64,000 nucleotides of DNA from Bacteroidota bacterium (GCA_018267195.1 JAFDYY010000004.1:35373-99372), one strand, 5' to 3'. Positions 45,244 through 55,010 are shown, counted from the first letter of the stretch. Notes: generated by a model from the letters alone, not told the origin. Numbers and translations: made by a program.

Positions 45244-46899
45244 TTATTCAGCCCACACCACAATTTCTTCATGGGCATACCATACCGGGTAGGAGGGCGA
45301 AAACATTTTCTCTACTTCGTTTCGTTTGATTTTCAAAGTAGGAGTCATCAAGCCGTTTTCTACAGTCCAGTCGTTTACGAGAACAATAATTTTTTTTAGA
45401 TTTTCATAATCTTCAACCTCTCGGTTGGTTTCATGGAGCGAGTGCAGAAGGCTATGGCGGATTTCATCTCTTGTTTTTTGTCTTCCGGTTTCCGACAGCA
45501 CCACCAGCGCTAGGGGTTGAGGTATGCTCATACCCACCACACACACCTGCCCGATGTCGGTATTTTTAACCAACCTCATTTCAATGGGCGAAGGCGACAC
45601 ATATTTTCCTTTGTCGGTTTTAAAGATATCTTTTACCCGGCCGGTGATGGTGAGAAACCCATCCGGGTCGGTTGTTCCACAATCGCCCGTTTTTAAAAAA
45701 CCATCTTCGGTAAATACGCCCGTAGTCATTTCAGGTTCTTTGTAGTAGCCCGTCATTAAGGCAGGATGCCGGGTAAGGATTTCATGATCGTCTGTAAACC
45801 GGTATTCTGTATGGGGCATTACTTCGCCTGCGGTGCCATACTTTAGGCGCTTTTGGTTGCCATGCGATACGGCACAATTCTCGGTCATGCCGTAAATTTC
45901 GCGAACCCGTATGCCAAGGTCATCAAACCAAAGCAAAAGAGACAAGGGCATGGGGGCCGCCCCCGAAATAGTTAACAACGTCTTGGCTAACCCCAGTTTT
46001 TTTTTCAGCACACGCCTGACCAACGAACGAACCCCGGGTATCTTTAGCAGGCGCGATAATTTTTGTTGAGGAATTTTCTCTAAAATTTTTTCGCGGAAGC
46101 GTGCCCAGATCCGGGGAACCCCAAAGAAAAGCTGCGGCTGCACGGAAGCCAGATCGCGGGCAAAGGTATCCAGCGACTCTACAAACGAAATAGAGGCACC
46201 GGTAAGGCAACCCAGTACTTCAGTAATGTCGCGCTCGGCTATGTGGCAAAGCGGCAGGTAAGAAAACAAACGCGGATGTTGGGGCAAAGGGCTTACCCGC
46301 TGCAGGTAGTCCATCATAATTTGCGACACGTGCGAGAAGGCCGAAGAGGTAAACATCACCCCCTTGGGTTTGCCGGTGGTGCCGGAGGTGTACATAATGG
46401 TGAGCAGTTCATCCGGTTGCCAGGGATATATTTTTTCGATCGGTTTTTTTGTGGCGATCCATTCACTTACCCGTTCTCCTTCCCCGGGGCCATAGAAATC
46501 CAGGCTGATTTTTTGAGTGAAAGAAGGGATCCCCTCTTTTTGCTTTTCATACTCATCAAGTTTGCCTATAAAAATCGCTTTTGATTCGCTGTGCTCTAAA
46601 ATTTGGTTGATCGAACCCGCGCTGATGTTGGCGTACAGCGGAACGGATACGAAGCCCGCCATCATAATGGCTAAGTCTGCCATAAGCCAGTGGGCACAGT
46701 TTTTAGAAAGGATGGCCACGTTGCTGTGCTCGGGCAACGACATAGCCTGCAGCCCCGATGCCATTTTACGGATTTCAACTCCGGCCTGCCGGAAGGACCA
46801 TTCCTGCCAGGTTCCGTTTACAGGCTGCCGGAGAAAAATAGTATTCGGGGTTTCTTTCTCCCAACGTAAAAAAGAATTGAGAATTGGATTAAAGCCCAT
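45244..46899 (-). CDS. Long-chain acyl-CoA synthetase-like AMP-binding enzyme
   Basis: The 551-residue enzyme activates a fatty acid to the acyl-AMP and then acyl-CoA. The AMP-binding motif is YTSGTTGKPKGVMFTS, followed by SYLPLCHIAER, the VREIYGMTENCAV motif and the DGFLKTGDCG motif; GRVKDIFKTDKGKYVSP closes the N-terminal part. These are typical of long-chain ligases of Bacteroidota. No beta-oxidation genes are adjacent. It probably works in the cytoplasm at the membrane; chain length cannot be read. Confidence 0.92.
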   Translation of the reverse strand: MGFNPILNSFLRWEKETPNTIFLRQPVNGTWQEWSFRQAGVEIRKMASGLQAMSLPEHSNVAILSKNCAHWLMADLAIMMAGFVSVPLYANISAGSINQILEHSESKAIFIGKLDEYEKQKEGIPSFTQKISLDFYGPGEGERVSEWIATKKPIEKIYPWQPDELLTIMYTSGTTGKPKGVMFTSSAFSHVSQIMMDYLQRVSPLPQHPRLFSYLPLCHIAERDITEVLGCLTGASISFVESLDTFARDLASVQPQLFFGVPRIWARFREKILEKIPQQKLSRLLKIPGVRSLVRRVLKKKLGLAKTLLTISGAAPMPLSLLLWFDDLGIRVREIYGMTENCAVSHGNQKRLKYGTAGEVMPHTEYRFTDDHEILTRHPALMTGYYKEPEMTTGVFTEDGFLKTGDCGTTDPDGFLTITGRVKDIFKTDKGKYVSPSPIEMRLVKNTDIGQVCVVGMSIPQPLALVVLSETGRQKTRDEIRHSLLHSLHETNREVEDYENLKKIIVLVNDWTVENGLMTPTLKIKRNEVEKMFSPSYPVWYAHEEIVVWAE

Positions 46900-47025
46900 A
46901 AATGGATAAGGATATTGTTTCTATTTAGTGATAACCGCATAAACAATCAACCCTCATCATGAAGATTCTTGGAAAAGGAGCCGTTAGCAAAAAAATGCCG
47001 ATTTTCGTTTTTTAAACCTGTCTCG

Positions 47026-49737
47026 ATGAACGAAATAAAAAAACTCTTCCTTCTCGATGCCTATGCGCTCATTTACCGTGCCCATTTTGCCTTCACCAAA
47101 AATCCGCGCATCAACTCGAAGGGGCATAACACTTCGGTGCCGTTTGGGTTTACCAATACACTGCTGGAAGTGATTCAAAAACAAAAGCCTACACACCTGG
47201 CTGTAGCGTTTGATACGGCCGCTAAAACATTTCGCGATGAAATTTTTAAAGAATACAAAGCCACCCGCCAGGAAACCCCCGAAGACATACGGCACGGCAT
47301 CCCTACCGTAAAAAAAATTATTCAGGGATTTAACATTCCTATTTTGGAAAGGGATGGCTACGAAGCCGATGATATTATCGGTACGATGGCTACGCAGGCA
47401 GCCGCCAAAGGCTTTCAGGTTTTTATGATGACGCCCGATAAAGATTTTGGGCAGTTGGTAAAAGAAAATGTTTTTCTCTACAAGCCGGCCTATATGGGCA
47501 ATGCCGTAGATGTGCTGGGCCCAAAAGAAGTATGCGAAAAGTGGGACATCGAAAATGTAAACCAGGTGATCGACATACTCGGATTGCAGGGCGACACCTC
47601 GGATAATATCCCGGGGATCCCGGGCATCGGCCCTAAAACGGCAGCCGAATTGTTGAAGCAATACAAAACGGTGGAAGGGGTAGTAGCCAACGCAGGGAAA
47701 CTAAAAGGCAAACAAAAAGAACGGGTAGAAGAATTTGGCGAGCAAGCGCTCCTCTCTAAAAAACTGGCCACCATCATTACCGATGTGCCCATCGAATTTC
47801 ATGAAGAAAACCTGCGCTACAAAGGGCCTGATGAAAAAATACTTCGCCCGATTTTGGAAGAACTGGAATTTAAAACGATGCTGCCTCGCATTTTTTCAGG
47901 TACAACAGGCGGGCCAACCCCGACCGTGATGGAGCCGAAGCAGGAACAACTCGCTATGTTCGGGCAAACCAATCAAGGGGCTTATACTCCGGAAGCCCTG
48001 TCGGCCGAGACTTCGATGGGTTCGTATCAAAAAATAGAAACAGAAAACGAAGTACTTTCATTAATTGAAAAAATAAAACTGCAAAAAGAAATTTCGTTTG
48101 CCGTAGTAACAGACGAGGCCGAAAATTTTAATTTCAAGTTGCAAGCCATGGTATTTTCGTTTTTTCCGGGCGAAGCCTTTTGGGTACCGGTTAAAGAAAA
48201 AGAGATACCCCGCTGGGAAGAAATTTTTTCGAACGAAGCAATCACTAAAATCGGCTACAATATTAAATCCGGCTTGCAAGCCCTGAAAAAAAATGGGATT
48301 ACCGTAAAGGGGCAGTTGTTTGATGCCCTGCTGGCTCATTACCTGATTGAGCCCGAGTCTTCGCACGACTTAAGTATTCTTTGCAACCAATATTTAAATC
48401 GGCAGCTGATTGCCAGCGATACCGATGAGGTAAAAAATTATGGCGAACGGGTTGATCTGACGTTGCAACTCAAAGCCCGGTTGGAAAACGAGTTGCACCA
48501 ACGCGGACATTGGCGCCTGAGCCGTGAAGTAGAAATGCCGCTGATCTATGTTTTGGCAGCTATGGAGTATGAAGGCGTAGCGTTAGATGAACCGGCTCTA
48601 CAGGCGATGTCGGGTTCACTGAAAAAAGACAGCGAAAAAACGCAAGCCGAAATTTTTAAACTGGCCGGTGCAGAATTTAATATCGGGTCGCCCAAACAGT
48701 TGGGCGAAATTTTATTTGATAAGCTCAAGCTTCTCGATAAAGCCAAGAAAACCAAAACCGGTCAATATGCCACGGGCGAGGAAGTGCTGCTGAAGCTGGC
48801 CGGAGAACATGCGATTGCCAAAAAGATCCTCGACTTCCGTGAGGTCGAAAAACTTCGCTCCACCTATGTTGATGCCTTGCCTAAAATGCTGAGCCGGTTC
48901 GACCACCGCATTCATACGGATTATCGCCAGGCGGTGGCCGCTACCGGGAGGTTAAGTTCTAACAACCCCAACCTGCAGAACATTCCGATCCGAACGGAAA
49001 AAGGAAGACAGATACGCAAAGCATTTGTGCCCCGCGCAAAAGATTTTCTTTTTATGTCGGCCGACTATTCGCAGATTGAGCTGCGCATAGCCGCTTCTTT
49101 TGCGAAAGATGAAACGATGGTAGAAGCATTTCGTTTGGGGCGCGATATTCATACCACCACGGCTGCCCGGGTATTTAAAGTAGCCTTGGAGAAGGTAACG
49201 CCTGATATGAGGCGCAAAGCCAAAGAGGTAAACTTCGGCATTTTGTATGGAAGCACGGCCTTTGGTCTATCGCAAAACCTGAACATTTCCCGCACGGAAG
49301 CTTCTGAAATGATTGATTCTTATTTTCAGGAATTTTCGGCTATCAAAAAATACATGGACGACTCCATTAACCTGGCTCGGGAAAAAGAATACGTGGAAAC
49401 TATTTTAGGGAGAAGAAGATATTTGCGCGACATTAATTCGCGCAACATGGCCACCCGCCAGTTTGCCGAGCGCAACGCAATCAATGCACCCATTCAGGGA
49501 AGTGCCGCAGATATTATTAAGGTAGCGATGATCAACATTTATCGGTGGCTGCAGAAAGAAAAACTGAAAACAAAAATGATTTTGCAGGTACACGATGAAT
49601 TGGTTTTTGATCTTCATCAAGCAGAACAGGAAATCGTGAAGCCCAAGGTAATTGAACTGATGAAAACAGCCGTGATCTTAGATGTGCCCATGGAGGTGGA
49701 AGTGGGGATAGGTAAGAATTGGCTGGAGGCTCACTAA
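47026..49737 (+). CDS. polA: DNA polymerase I
   Basis: PolA fills gaps and removes RNA primers. From ATG 47026 it has 903 residues. The 5' nuclease domain is intact (LFLLDAYALIYRAHFAF, GYEADDIIGTMA, GLQGDTSDNIPGIPGIGPKT). The central 3'-5' exonuclease-like domain appears inactive: the expected DxE in its first motif is replaced (SFAVVTDEAENF), and the later Asp is lost in YNIKSGLQALKK. The polymerase domain has motif A (DYSQIELRIAASF), motif B (RRKAKEVNFGILYGSTAFGL) and motif C (LQVHDELVF). The frame extends upstream to a TTG at 46969, but the family starts at MNEIKKLFLLDAY. Confidence 0.95.
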   Translation: MNEIKKLFLLDAYALIYRAHFAFTKNPRINSKGHNTSVPFGFTNTLLEVIQKQKPTHLAVAFDTAAKTFRDEIFKEYKATRQETPEDIRHGIPTVKKIIQGFNIPILERDGYEADDIIGTMATQAAAKGFQVFMMTPDKDFGQLVKENVFLYKPAYMGNAVDVLGPKEVCEKWDIENVNQVIDILGLQGDTSDNIPGIPGIGPKTAAELLKQYKTVEGVVANAGKLKGKQKERVEEFGEQALLSKKLATIITDVPIEFHEENLRYKGPDEKILRPILEELEFKTMLPRIFSGTTGGPTPTVMEPKQEQLAMFGQTNQGAYTPEALSAETSMGSYQKIETENEVLSLIEKIKLQKEISFAVVTDEAENFNFKLQAMVFSFFPGEAFWVPVKEKEIPRWEEIFSNEAITKIGYNIKSGLQALKKNGITVKGQLFDALLAHYLIEPESSHDLSILCNQYLNRQLIASDTDEVKNYGERVDLTLQLKARLENELHQRGHWRLSREVEMPLIYVLAAMEYEGVALDEPALQAMSGSLKKDSEKTQAEIFKLAGAEFNIGSPKQLGEILFDKLKLLDKAKKTKTGQYATGEEVLLKLAGEHAIAKKILDFREVEKLRSTYVDALPKMLSRFDHRIHTDYRQAVAATGRLSSNNPNLQNIPIRTEKGRQIRKAFVPRAKDFLFMSADYSQIELRIAASFAKDETMVEAFRLGRDIHTTTAARVFKVALEKVTPDMRRKAKEVNFGILYGSTAFGLSQNLNISRTEASEMIDSYFQEFSAIKKYMDDSINLAREKEYVETILGRRRYLRDINSRNMATRQFAERNAINAPIQGSAADIIKVAMINIYRWLQKEKLKTKMILQVHDELVFDLHQAEQEIVKPKVIELMKTAVILDVPMEVEVGIGKNWLEAH

Positions 49738-49751
49738 TAAAGATAATGAGC

Positions 49752-49775
49752 CCTCGTTAGCCTTCCTGGACGAGG
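49752..49775. terminator. Possible shared terminator between convergent genes
   Basis: CCTCGT at 49752-49757 pairs with ACGAGG at 49770-49775 around a 12-base loop, in the 43-base gap between the convergent polA and serine hydrolase genes. No proper T tract follows, so support is weak. Confidence 0.3.
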
Positions 49776-49780
49776 CATAA

Positions 49781-51334
49781 TTATTTTGTCCTCCGGAAAT
49801 TCAAATCATGAAAATCGTAACTGAAATCGGTTAGTGGAGAAATGGCTTTCATGGTAATGCCTGCTCCTTTTCCGGTTTCATCTAATGAAAAAGTAACGAA
49901 GGCATCGGCATCCATACTGCGGTCTTTCCACTTTACCACAAATGTGTTGCCCCGAAAATAAAATAACTCACCGGTAAGTTTGGGCGATCGTTTCGAATCG
50001 AACCAAAGCTTGCCGTTTTTATTGGCGATGGTTACCTCGCCCAGCCAGGGGTCGGTGTAAGTTCCGGTTACCGTACTCCATTCTATTTTAGAACCCCCTT
50101 TTTTCTGCACCGTTTCAATTTCATTCCAAATGGAATCGGTAAGATGTTTGGCATAAGCTAATGATTTGTTTCTGCCGACTGAATATTCGGCTACGCGGTC
50201 GGTGCCGGTAATGCCAAAATATCCATCTTTGATCTGGTTGGTAATGGAGACGAAGGCTCCGCCTTCCTGTTGGTTGGTAAGCACAATAATGCCGAGGTTT
50301 AATTCGGGCAGCATGGTTATTTGGGTTACCATCCCTTCCAGCCCACCGGTGTGGCTTACTTGTTTATATCCTTTTACATCGGCCAGTCCAAACCCCAACC
50401 CGTAGCTGGCAAAGTGGGTATTATACGGGCCGGGATTGCGCACCGGAATAATGGTTTGAGGTGTCCACATTTCTTCGTGCACCTCTTCCGAAAATAATTT
50501 TTTAGAAAGGTTGTCGCCATATTTTCCATGGTTGAGGTGGAGCAGCACCCACTTACTGAGGTCGGCAATGCTGGAGTTAATACCACCGGCCGAGTGGCCC
50601 ACCTTGATCGTGCTGCGTGCAATAACCTGCACCTTTCCATTTACCGGGGCGTGCCCATCTATTACATTTGATTGGTCTTTTAAACGATCGAACGAAGCAG
50701 CCGAATTTTTCATGCCCAACGGAGCCATGATACGTTGCTCCACAAACTCATCCCAGCTTTTGCCGCTAACGCGCGCCACCACCTCGCCTGCAATGATGTA
50801 CAAATTATTATCGTAATCGTACTTGCTGCGAAAACTGGAAACGGCTTTCAGAAAGCGGAGATTGTAAATTACATCGTTGATGGTAAAGTCGCTGGAGTCG
50901 GGAAAAAACATCAGATCGCCCGCGCCCAGCCCCAGCCCGCTGCGGTGGGTGAGCAGATCGCGAATGGTAAATTCTTCTGTTACAAAAGGGTTGTATAGTT
51001 TGAACTCAGGAATGTAATCGCGTACCTTATCGTCCCACTTCAATTTTCCTTCCTCCACCAGCATACCCAAAGCGGCTGCGGTAAAGGCTTTGCTGTTAGA
51101 AGCGATACCAAAGAGCGTGTGCTCATCTACTTTCTGTAGAGTGTTGAGCGACCGCACGCCATATCCTTTTGAGTGGAGTATCTTGCCGTCTTTAATCACT
51201 GCTACGGCTATGCCGGGCACATTAAATGCTTTCATAGACCGGGCTGCCAGGTCATCTATTTGTTTGCTGTTCATCGGCTGGGCCGGTGAAAACCGGAAAA
51301 TGAAAAGCAGAAATATAAAAATGAGTTTTTTCAT
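49781..51334 (-). CDS. Serine hydrolase, class C beta-lactamase-like
   Basis: The 517-residue protein has a signal peptide (likely cut SPA|QPM) and a beta-lactamase/DD-peptidase fold. The SxxK motif is in FGIASNSKAF (Ser79, Lys82), the Tyr-x-Asn motif in KYDYDNNLYI near residue 169, and a later HTGG lies in QVSHTGGLEG. A C-terminal beta domain (GTYTDPWLGEVTIANKNGKL onward) resembles the DUF3471-type extension. It probably hydrolyses a peptide or ester in the periplasm; activity on beta-lactams cannot be inferred. Confidence 0.88.
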   Translation of the reverse strand: MKKLIFIFLLFIFRFSPAQPMNSKQIDDLAARSMKAFNVPGIAVAVIKDGKILHSKGYGVRSLNTLQKVDEHTLFGIASNSKAFTAAALGMLVEEGKLKWDDKVRDYIPEFKLYNPFVTEEFTIRDLLTHRSGLGLGAGDLMFFPDSSDFTINDVIYNLRFLKAVSSFRSKYDYDNNLYIIAGEVVARVSGKSWDEFVEQRIMAPLGMKNSAASFDRLKDQSNVIDGHAPVNGKVQVIARSTIKVGHSAGGINSSIADLSKWVLLHLNHGKYGDNLSKKLFSEEVHEEMWTPQTIIPVRNPGPYNTHFASYGLGFGLADVKGYKQVSHTGGLEGMVTQITMLPELNLGIIVLTNQQEGGAFVSITNQIKDGYFGITGTDRVAEYSVGRNKSLAYAKHLTDSIWNEIETVQKKGGSKIEWSTVTGTYTDPWLGEVTIANKNGKLWFDSKRSPKLTGELFYFRGNTFVVKWKDRSMDADAFVTFSLDETGKGAGITMKAISPLTDFSYDFHDLNFRRTK

Positions 51335-51780
51335 AACAGCACCCTTTAGTGTAAGGCTAAAGTAAAAGTAAGAAGAGGGGGCTTCTAAAAACAGGGTAGG
51401 TTATAAAAAATCTACGAATTTTTCAATTGACTTTCATGAATTTTTTGTGCTCGTTAGGTCTTACGACCTGATGTAACCCGAGCCTAAGACAGATAAAGAT
51501 TTCAGGTTGAGTGTGGATTTGTGTCAGATCGGAAGCTCTAGTAGACACTAATTTTAAAAACATTGATGATTTACAAAAAATTGAATTGATTGATAAAACA
51601 CAATTTGAAAAGATACAGCCTTATCTTTCAATAGAATATCTGCGCCCGATTTCGTCACCAAGCTGTTCAATTCCGAACAGAGTCTTCTTTAAGAAATTTT
51701 AATTAAGTGGAAAATTTTACTCTTTTAAGTGTTTTTCTTTTTGGCACGAATATTATTACTACAAATAGGAATTTATTCTT
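51335..51780. other. Gene-free AT-rich stretch with a possible gene fragment
   Basis: The second half holds an open frame on the plus strand to 51702 (NIDDLQKIELIDKTQFEKIQ), which looks protein-like but has no proper start and no family I can name, so it may be a decayed gene end. A small hairpin (AGGTC, TTAC, GACCT) lies near 51460. The last part presumably holds the padR promoter. Confidence 0.35.
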
Positions 51781-52119
51781 ATGAAGAAGTATCAACTTGG
51801 AGAATTTGAGGAAATCGTGATGCTTACTGTGGGCATTTTGTACAATGAAGCCTATGGCGTTTCCATCAAAAAAGAAATTGAAGTACGCCTTGCACGCAAA
51901 GTAAGTGTGGGCGCATTGCAAACCGCTTTGAAAAGATTGGAAGACAAAGGCTATCTCAAATCGCGAGAGGGCGAAGCCACTGAAGAACGAGCAGGTCGCC
52001 CGAAAAAATATTTTCAAATCACTGCACTTGGCAAAAGAGCAATGGAATATGCGAAGAGCACGAGAGATGAATTATGGAGCGCGATACCAAAGATGGCTTT
52101 AAAAACGGTTACCACGTAA
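51781..52119 (+). CDS. PadR-family transcriptional regulator
   Basis: This 112-residue winged-helix repressor-type protein has LGEFEEIVMLTVGILYNEAY, the recognition helix region VSVGALQTALKRLEDKGYLK and the wing with GRPKKYFQITALGKRAM. In Bacteroidota such short PadR proteins often sit directly before a MacB/FtsX-type permease gene, as here, and probably regulate it; the inducing signal is unknown. Composition is AT-rich like the permease gene. Confidence 0.9.
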   Translation: MKKYQLGEFEEIVMLTVGILYNEAYGVSIKKEIEVRLARKVSVGALQTALKRLEDKGYLKSREGEATEERAGRPKKYFQITALGKRAMEYAKSTRDELWSAIPKMALKTVTT

Positions 52120-52132
52120 GTTGACAAAACTC

Positions 52133-52205
52133 AATTGACAATTGACAAAATGAAGATCGTTAGTATCGTGCATGTTGTCAATTACCTATTTGTCAATTGT
52201 CAATT
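52133..52205 (+). repeat. Long inverted repeat between padR and the permease gene
   Basis: AATTGACAATTGACAAA at 52133-52149 is perfectly complementary to 52189-52205 (17 bp, 39-base loop). The loop has another TTGTCAATT at 52175-52183 that could pair instead. The right arm runs into six T (52204-52209) just before the permease ATG at 52214. It could end padR transcription or control read-through into the permease. A related, decayed sequence lies after the permease gene (54829-54895). Confidence 0.7.
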
Positions 52206-52213
52206 TTTTATAA

Positions 52214-54826
52214 ATGAAAAAAGAAGAAAATAGACCACCAAAATATTTTTTAAAATTCTTCCAATGGTACTGCCACCCGCAGTTGCGCGACCACATTGAA
52301 GGGGATTTGATGGAGTTATACAATGAACGGGTAAAAGAATTAGGGAAGAGAAAAGCTGATAGAAAATTTATTGTTGATGTGCTCTTGCTGTTTAGGCCGG
52401 GCATCATCAAACCAACAGAAGGTTATAAAAATTTAACAACTTATAGCATGATAAAAAGTTATTACACCATTGCGTTTAGAAGTTTAAAAAGAAATAAACT
52501 CCATGCATCAATCAACATTGTTGGCCTTGCCATTGGCATGGCTTGTTGCATTTTTATTGCGCTCTTTGTTCAATTTGAACTTGGATATGACAAACAAAAC
52601 AAAGATGCCGATAAGATTTTTCGAATGGGTATAGACTTGGAAGCTAACAGGTGGGCAATCTCTGCTTTTCCAATTGGGGCACTGCTCAAAGATAATTTCC
52701 CAGAAATAGAAAAGTTTACAAGGATAAAACCGATAGAAACTCTTGTGCTAAACTCAAACAACGATGTAAAGCATAAAGAAAAAGTTTTTTATGCTGACTC
52801 TTCTGTGTTCGATGTTCTTGACATAAAGCTGTTGAAGGGCAGCCCTACCACGGCATTGGCAGAAATAAATTCAATGGTGATTACCGAAGAGAAGTCCAAA
52901 ATTTATTTTGGCGGTGAAGACCCTGTTGGCAAAACATTAACGCTTCCCGACAGCAAAACGGAATACAAAATTACAGGAGTGTTCAGCCCTCTTCCTTCCA
53001 ACTCGCATGTACATATACAGATTATGGTTTCGTCTAACAATTTTGAACCGATGAGACCTAGCTCTAAACAAGCATGGAACTATCTGACCAATCACTACAC
53101 TTATCTTGTTCTTCCAAAAGGTGTTGACTATGAAGGGTTTGCAAAAAAAATATCTGCCTTTATGGATAAGTACCAAAATATCACTGCCGACCAAACTCCT
53201 AATAGAATTAAACTTCAACCGCTTACTTCTATCCACTTGCATTCCAATCTCGGGCTTGAAGTAGAACCTAACGGAAATATTAATACAGTATATATTTTAT
53301 CGGCAATTGCATTCTTTATTTTGGTGATTGCTTGTATTAATTTCATGAATCTCTCCACAGCACAATCTTTAAAACGCGCACGTGAGGTTGGCATAAGAAA
53401 AGTAATAGGCAGTAAAAAATCGCAGCTTATCGTTCAGTTTCTCAGCGAATCGGTTGCGATCAGTTGTATTGCCTTAGTATTGTCTATTGTGATATTAATT
53501 TTGATTACCCCTACGCTTAATTCTTTCTCTGGCAAAGAAATAGTTCTCAATCCCATTGAAAATGGGTATCTGATTCTTTTCTTTTTCGTGATTACTTTTT
53601 TTGTGGGAATTTTTGGCGGCATTTATCCCGCTTTTTTTCTTTCTGGTTTTCAGCCAACCTCTGTGCTGAAAGGAAGCTTTATTGGAAACTTCAAAGGGCA
53701 ACTGCTGCGCAAGGGATTGGTAGTGTTTCAATTTGCCATTGCCTTTGTAATCATGGTTGGCACGTATGTGGTTTACAGTCAACTTAATTTTATGCAAAGC
53801 AAAAACCTTGGCTTTGACCGAGAGCAAACATTGATTCTTCAATTGCCTAAAGACAGTGTGGGCGATGTTGCGTTAAAAAATGAAATAGCAAAATTGGCTG
53901 CTGTGAAAAACGTAACGCGCATGTTAGAAGTACCCGGAAAAATGGTGCGCACTACAGGCATTTGGTATGAGGGCAGTCCAGAGAATAAAGATGTAAACAT
54001 GTACATTTTTAGCGGTGACGCTGATTTAATAAAGACGATGGGCATGACCATGTTAAAGGGCGAATTCTTCAGACCAGAAACCAAACAATTTTATAAAGAG
54101 TTTGTCATCAACGAAACCGCGCTCAAGCGTTTTGGCTGGACAATGGATGAAGCTGTTGGAAAGCTGATGGATTTTGGAGAGCGTGGCAAAGAACCCGGCA
54201 GAGTAATTGGGGTAATCAAAGATTTTCATTTCAAACATCTGCATGATGCCATTGACCCGCTTGTGCTTTATTTGGAGCCCAACTTTGAAAGTTATTTTAT
54301 GGCTATAAAACTTAGACCTGGAAATTTAAAAGAGAGCATAGCTGATGTAGAAAAAACATGGAAACGGGTTATACCTCAGCACGAATTTGAATACCAATTT
54401 TTAGATGAAAGTTTTGGCAAACTATTTGAGCAAGAACGAAAACTCGGACAATTGTTCAGCGTTTTTTCAAGCTTAGCTTTGTTCATATCATGTCTTGGAC
54501 TTTTCGGTCTTGCATCGTTTACATTAGAACAAAGCCGTAAGTCTGTAGCTGTGCGCAAAGTAATGGGTGCTTCCGTTTCTGAAATTGTAATGATGATGTC
54601 AAAAGATTTTCTGAAGCTGGTTCTCATGGGTATGTTGTTGGCCGCACCCATTGCATACTTCGTTATGAATCGCTGGCTTCAAGGATTTGCTTACAATGTT
54701 GGCTTTGGTTGGGCTGTCTTTTTCTATGCCACGGTTGCTGGTCTCGTTATTGCATTTACTACGGTGAGTTATCATTCAATGAAAGCTGCACTTTCAAACC
54801 CAGTGGAAAATTTGAAAAGCGAGTAA
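52214..54826 (+). CDS. MacB/FtsX-type ABC permease with N-terminal prefix domain
   Basis: The 870-residue protein starts with an 80-residue cytoplasmic prefix (KFFQWYCHPQLRDHIEGDLM), as in the permease prefix domain 2 family. Two FtsX-type halves follow, each with a membrane anchor, a periplasmic MacB-like domain and three membrane segments (LHASINIVGLAIGMACCIFI; ILSAIAFFILVIACINFMNL; SVFSSLALFISCLGLFGLAS). It carries no ATPase domain, so a separate ATPase is needed. Its substrate is unknown; relatives act in peptide or antibiotic export or envelope stress. It is probably controlled by PadR just upstream. The gene is AT-rich relative to the rest of the window. Confidence 0.9.
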   Translation: MKKEENRPPKYFLKFFQWYCHPQLRDHIEGDLMELYNERVKELGKRKADRKFIVDVLLLFRPGIIKPTEGYKNLTTYSMIKSYYTIAFRSLKRNKLHASINIVGLAIGMACCIFIALFVQFELGYDKQNKDADKIFRMGIDLEANRWAISAFPIGALLKDNFPEIEKFTRIKPIETLVLNSNNDVKHKEKVFYADSSVFDVLDIKLLKGSPTTALAEINSMVITEEKSKIYFGGEDPVGKTLTLPDSKTEYKITGVFSPLPSNSHVHIQIMVSSNNFEPMRPSSKQAWNYLTNHYTYLVLPKGVDYEGFAKKISAFMDKYQNITADQTPNRIKLQPLTSIHLHSNLGLEVEPNGNINTVYILSAIAFFILVIACINFMNLSTAQSLKRAREVGIRKVIGSKKSQLIVQFLSESVAISCIALVLSIVILILITPTLNSFSGKEIVLNPIENGYLILFFFVITFFVGIFGGIYPAFFLSGFQPTSVLKGSFIGNFKGQLLRKGLVVFQFAIAFVIMVGTYVVYSQLNFMQSKNLGFDREQTLILQLPKDSVGDVALKNEIAKLAAVKNVTRMLEVPGKMVRTTGIWYEGSPENKDVNMYIFSGDADLIKTMGMTMLKGEFFRPETKQFYKEFVINETALKRFGWTMDEAVGKLMDFGERGKEPGRVIGVIKDFHFKHLHDAIDPLVLYLEPNFESYFMAIKLRPGNLKESIADVEKTWKRVIPQHEFEYQFLDESFGKLFEQERKLGQLFSVFSSLALFISCLGLFGLASFTLEQSRKSVAVRKVMGASVSEIVMMMSKDFLKLVLMGMLLAAPIAYFVMNRWLQGFAYNVGFGWAVFFYATVAGLVIAFTTVSYHSMKAALSNPVENLKSE

Positions 54827-54869
54827 ATCAATTGACAATAGGTAGTTGACAAAACGCGTTGACAATTGC

Positions 54870-54965
54870 CTATTTGTCAATAGTCAATTTTTTATAAATA
54901 AAAAAAAAGAAAATAGACCGCTCAGATTTTTTACAAAGTTTTTCCACAGGTACTGCCCCCATCTC
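54870..54965 (+). pseudogene. Stump of a second prefix-domain permease gene
   Basis: The 96 bases closely match 52185-52280, which covers the end of the spacer and the first codons of the intact permease gene. The expected ATG is ATA here. In the matching frame the product reads NRPLRFFTKFFHRYC, compared with NRPPKYFLKFFQWYC in the intact gene, and stops soon after. So this is a decayed, truncated copy and not a working gene. Confidence 0.75.
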
Positions 54966-55010
54966 TCATGAAAGAAGATATTTACAGTAACATTACTGAT
55001 ATTTTAAAAT

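Noticed and set aside
46984..47661. 225-codon open frame on the minus strand
   Set aside because: Antisense to the 5' nuclease domain of polA; composition and sequence are those of a shadow frame.
51526..51535. AGATCGGAAG, identical to the start of a common sequencing adapter
   Set aside because: The match ends after ten bases and the sequence continues as ordinary AT-rich DNA, so it is most likely chance. Read coverage here could be checked.
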